Position numbers and translations under genes: made by a program. DNA of 15,621 nt from JABSOG01 sp041583135 (lineage in GTDB: Bacteria > Pseudomonadota > Gammaproteobacteria > Enterobacterales > Alteromonadaceae). The stretch is from positions 1 through 15,621 of the forward strand of contig JBFHGJ010000125.1 in assembly GCA_041583135.1 (NCBI GenBank). Direction: 5' to 3'. Every line of letters starts with the position of its first letter. Position 1 is the stretch's first letter. The notes beneath the pieces are model-generated. The model was not told the origin of the DNA, did not search any database, and saw only the letters and a list, made by a program, of their open reading frames with translations. Shown here one piece after another: positions 14,621-15,621 of the stretch.

Positions 14621-15621
14621 ATGAGCTTTGCCGATTTATCTTTGCAGCCTTGGCTGGTCAATACTTTAGCGGACTTAGGTTATAAAGAACCGACTCCGGT
14701 ACAGCGCCTAGCGGTACCTGTGGTATTAAGCGGTGTTGATGTGATGGCTCGGGCGCAAACCGGCACTGGTAAAACTGCCGCTTTTGCACTGCCTATCTTG
14801 CAACAGTTAGCAGCGGATAAAGTTAAAGCTCCGGGTATTAGAGCGTTGGTTTTAGTGCCTACTCGTGAACTGGCGCAACAGGTGCACAAAGCCGTTGTTG
14901 CCTACGCCAAACAGAGCGAACTTAGCGCAGCTGTGGTTTATGGTGGTGTCAGCATTAGCGCTCAAGTCGAAAAGTTAAAGGCTGGTGTTGATTTGCTGGT
15001 GGCGACGCCGGGTAGATTGCTCGATCACTTAATCAGCGGTTCGACTCACTTAGATACCCTTAAGTTTTTGGTGTTTGATGAAGCTGACCGAATGCTTGAT
15101 ATGGGCTTTAAAGACGAGATAAACAGGCTGCTCAAAAGAATGCCTGAAAAACGCCAAACCCTGTTGTTTTCGGCAACCTTTGATGATGCGATATTCAAGC
15201 TCAGCAAAAAGTTGTTGAATGACCCTGAACGCATTGAAGTCGATGAGGGCAATACCGCCGCCGCTGAGGTTGAGCAGCTGATTTACGCAGTAGATAAAAA
15301 GCGAAAGCGCGAACTTTGTTCGTATTTAATCGGCGCAAAGAACTGGCGGCAAGTGCTGATTTTTGTGCGCACCCGCCAAGGTGCCGACGAGCTTGCCAAA
15401 CAGATGAAACTCGATGGCATCGCCACCGACACCATTCATGGCGACAAATCACAAGGCGCCCGCGACAAAGCCCTCGAAGCCTTCAAACAAGGCACTGTGA
15501 GGGCGCTTATTGCCACCGATGTTGCCTCAAGGGGCATTGATATCAAACAGCTGCAATACGTCATCAACTATGAGCTGCCTCATAATGCCGAAGACTATAT
15601 TCACCGCATTGGCCGCACCGG
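14621..15621 (+). CDS. rhlE: DEAD-box ATP-dependent RNA helicase RhlE (3' end beyond window)
   Basis: The first 333 codons of a DEAD-box RNA helicase, open to the end of the window. Motifs in order: N-terminal MSFADLSL with a Q-motif (EPTPVQ), motif I AQTGTGKT at 45-52, Ia PTRELAQQ, GG and TPGR motifs, motif II DEAD at 153-156, motif III SAT at 184-186, motif V ATDVASRGID and motif VI HRIGRTG at the edge. The DKKRKREL and SYLIG..NWRQVLIF stretches after motif III point to RhlE within the family. Such enzymes remodel RNA in ribosome assembly, RNA decay or cold growth. I chose the ATG at 14621 because GTGAG lies about 7 bp before it; an in-frame ATG at 14615 is too close to that site. It is independent of the siderophore genes. 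Confidence 0.93.
   Translation, partial: MSFADLSLQPWLVNTLADLGYKEPTPVQRLAVPVVLSGVDVMARAQTGTGKTAAFALPILQQLAADKVKAPGIRALVLVPTRELAQQVHKAVVAYAKQSELSAAVVYGGVSISAQVEKLKAGVDLLVATPGRLLDHLISGSTHLDTLKFLVFDEADRMLDMGFKDEINRLLKRMPEKRQTLLFSATFDDAIFKLSKKLLNDPERIEVDEGNTAAAEVEQLIYAVDKKRKRELCSYLIGAKNWRQVLIFVRTRQGADELAKQMKLDGIATDTIHGDKSQGARDKALEAFKQGTVRALIATDVASRGIDIKQLQYVINYELPHNAEDYIHRIGRT

Overview
The window comes from a gammaproteobacterium, most likely a marine Alteromonadales-type organism such as a Shewanella relative. That placement is an inference from protein character (RhlE-type helicase, TPR-sulfotransferase, vibrioferrin-type siderophore genes) and moderate base composition; no taxonomic marker is present.

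The core is a minus-strand siderophore operon of about 10.3 kb (12869 down to 2594) in the order: SbnG-like citrate synthase, TonB-dependent receptor, ATP-grasp ligase (pvsA), IucA/IucC synthetase (pvsB), MFS exporter (pvsC), second IucA/IucC synthetase (pvsD), PLP decarboxylase (pvsE). From the receptor onward this matches the psuA-pvsABCDE vibrioferrin locus of Vibrio. The added first gene looks like the dedicated citrate synthase of the staphyloferrin B pathway, so the operon may make its own citrate precursor. pvsA/B, pvsB/C and pvsD/E are joined by ATGA start-stop overlaps. A strong Fur box lies before the operon, and a second one precedes a divergent plus-strand gene (13095-14219). That gene encodes a four-helix PepSY membrane protein resembling FoxB-type ferrisiderophore reductases. 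No ABC importer is in the window, so uptake may go receptor, then periplasmic or inner-membrane reduction.

A palindromic repeat family built on GGTGTC-A/T-GACACC occurs at three places in or beside the operon: after pvsE (a tandem pair 50 bp apart), between pvsC and pvsD, and between the receptor and pvsA. Two copies are about 68-bp elements with inverted 15-17 bp ends. One has replaced the end of pvsC and now encodes its last ten residues and stop codon. These elements sit exactly at the operon junctions that lack translational coupling.

Left flank: a TPR-sulfotransferase (from 41, possibly starting before the window) converges with a small two-helix membrane protein (2068-2379, minus). Right flank: an intact ParD-family antitoxin (14229-14474, minus) with a probable operator palindrome, followed by what looks like the wreck of its ParE toxin, only a start and a C-terminal tail, which lies antisense to the end of the PepSY gene. 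The window ends inside a DEAD-box RNA helicase gene (rhlE, from 14621, plus).
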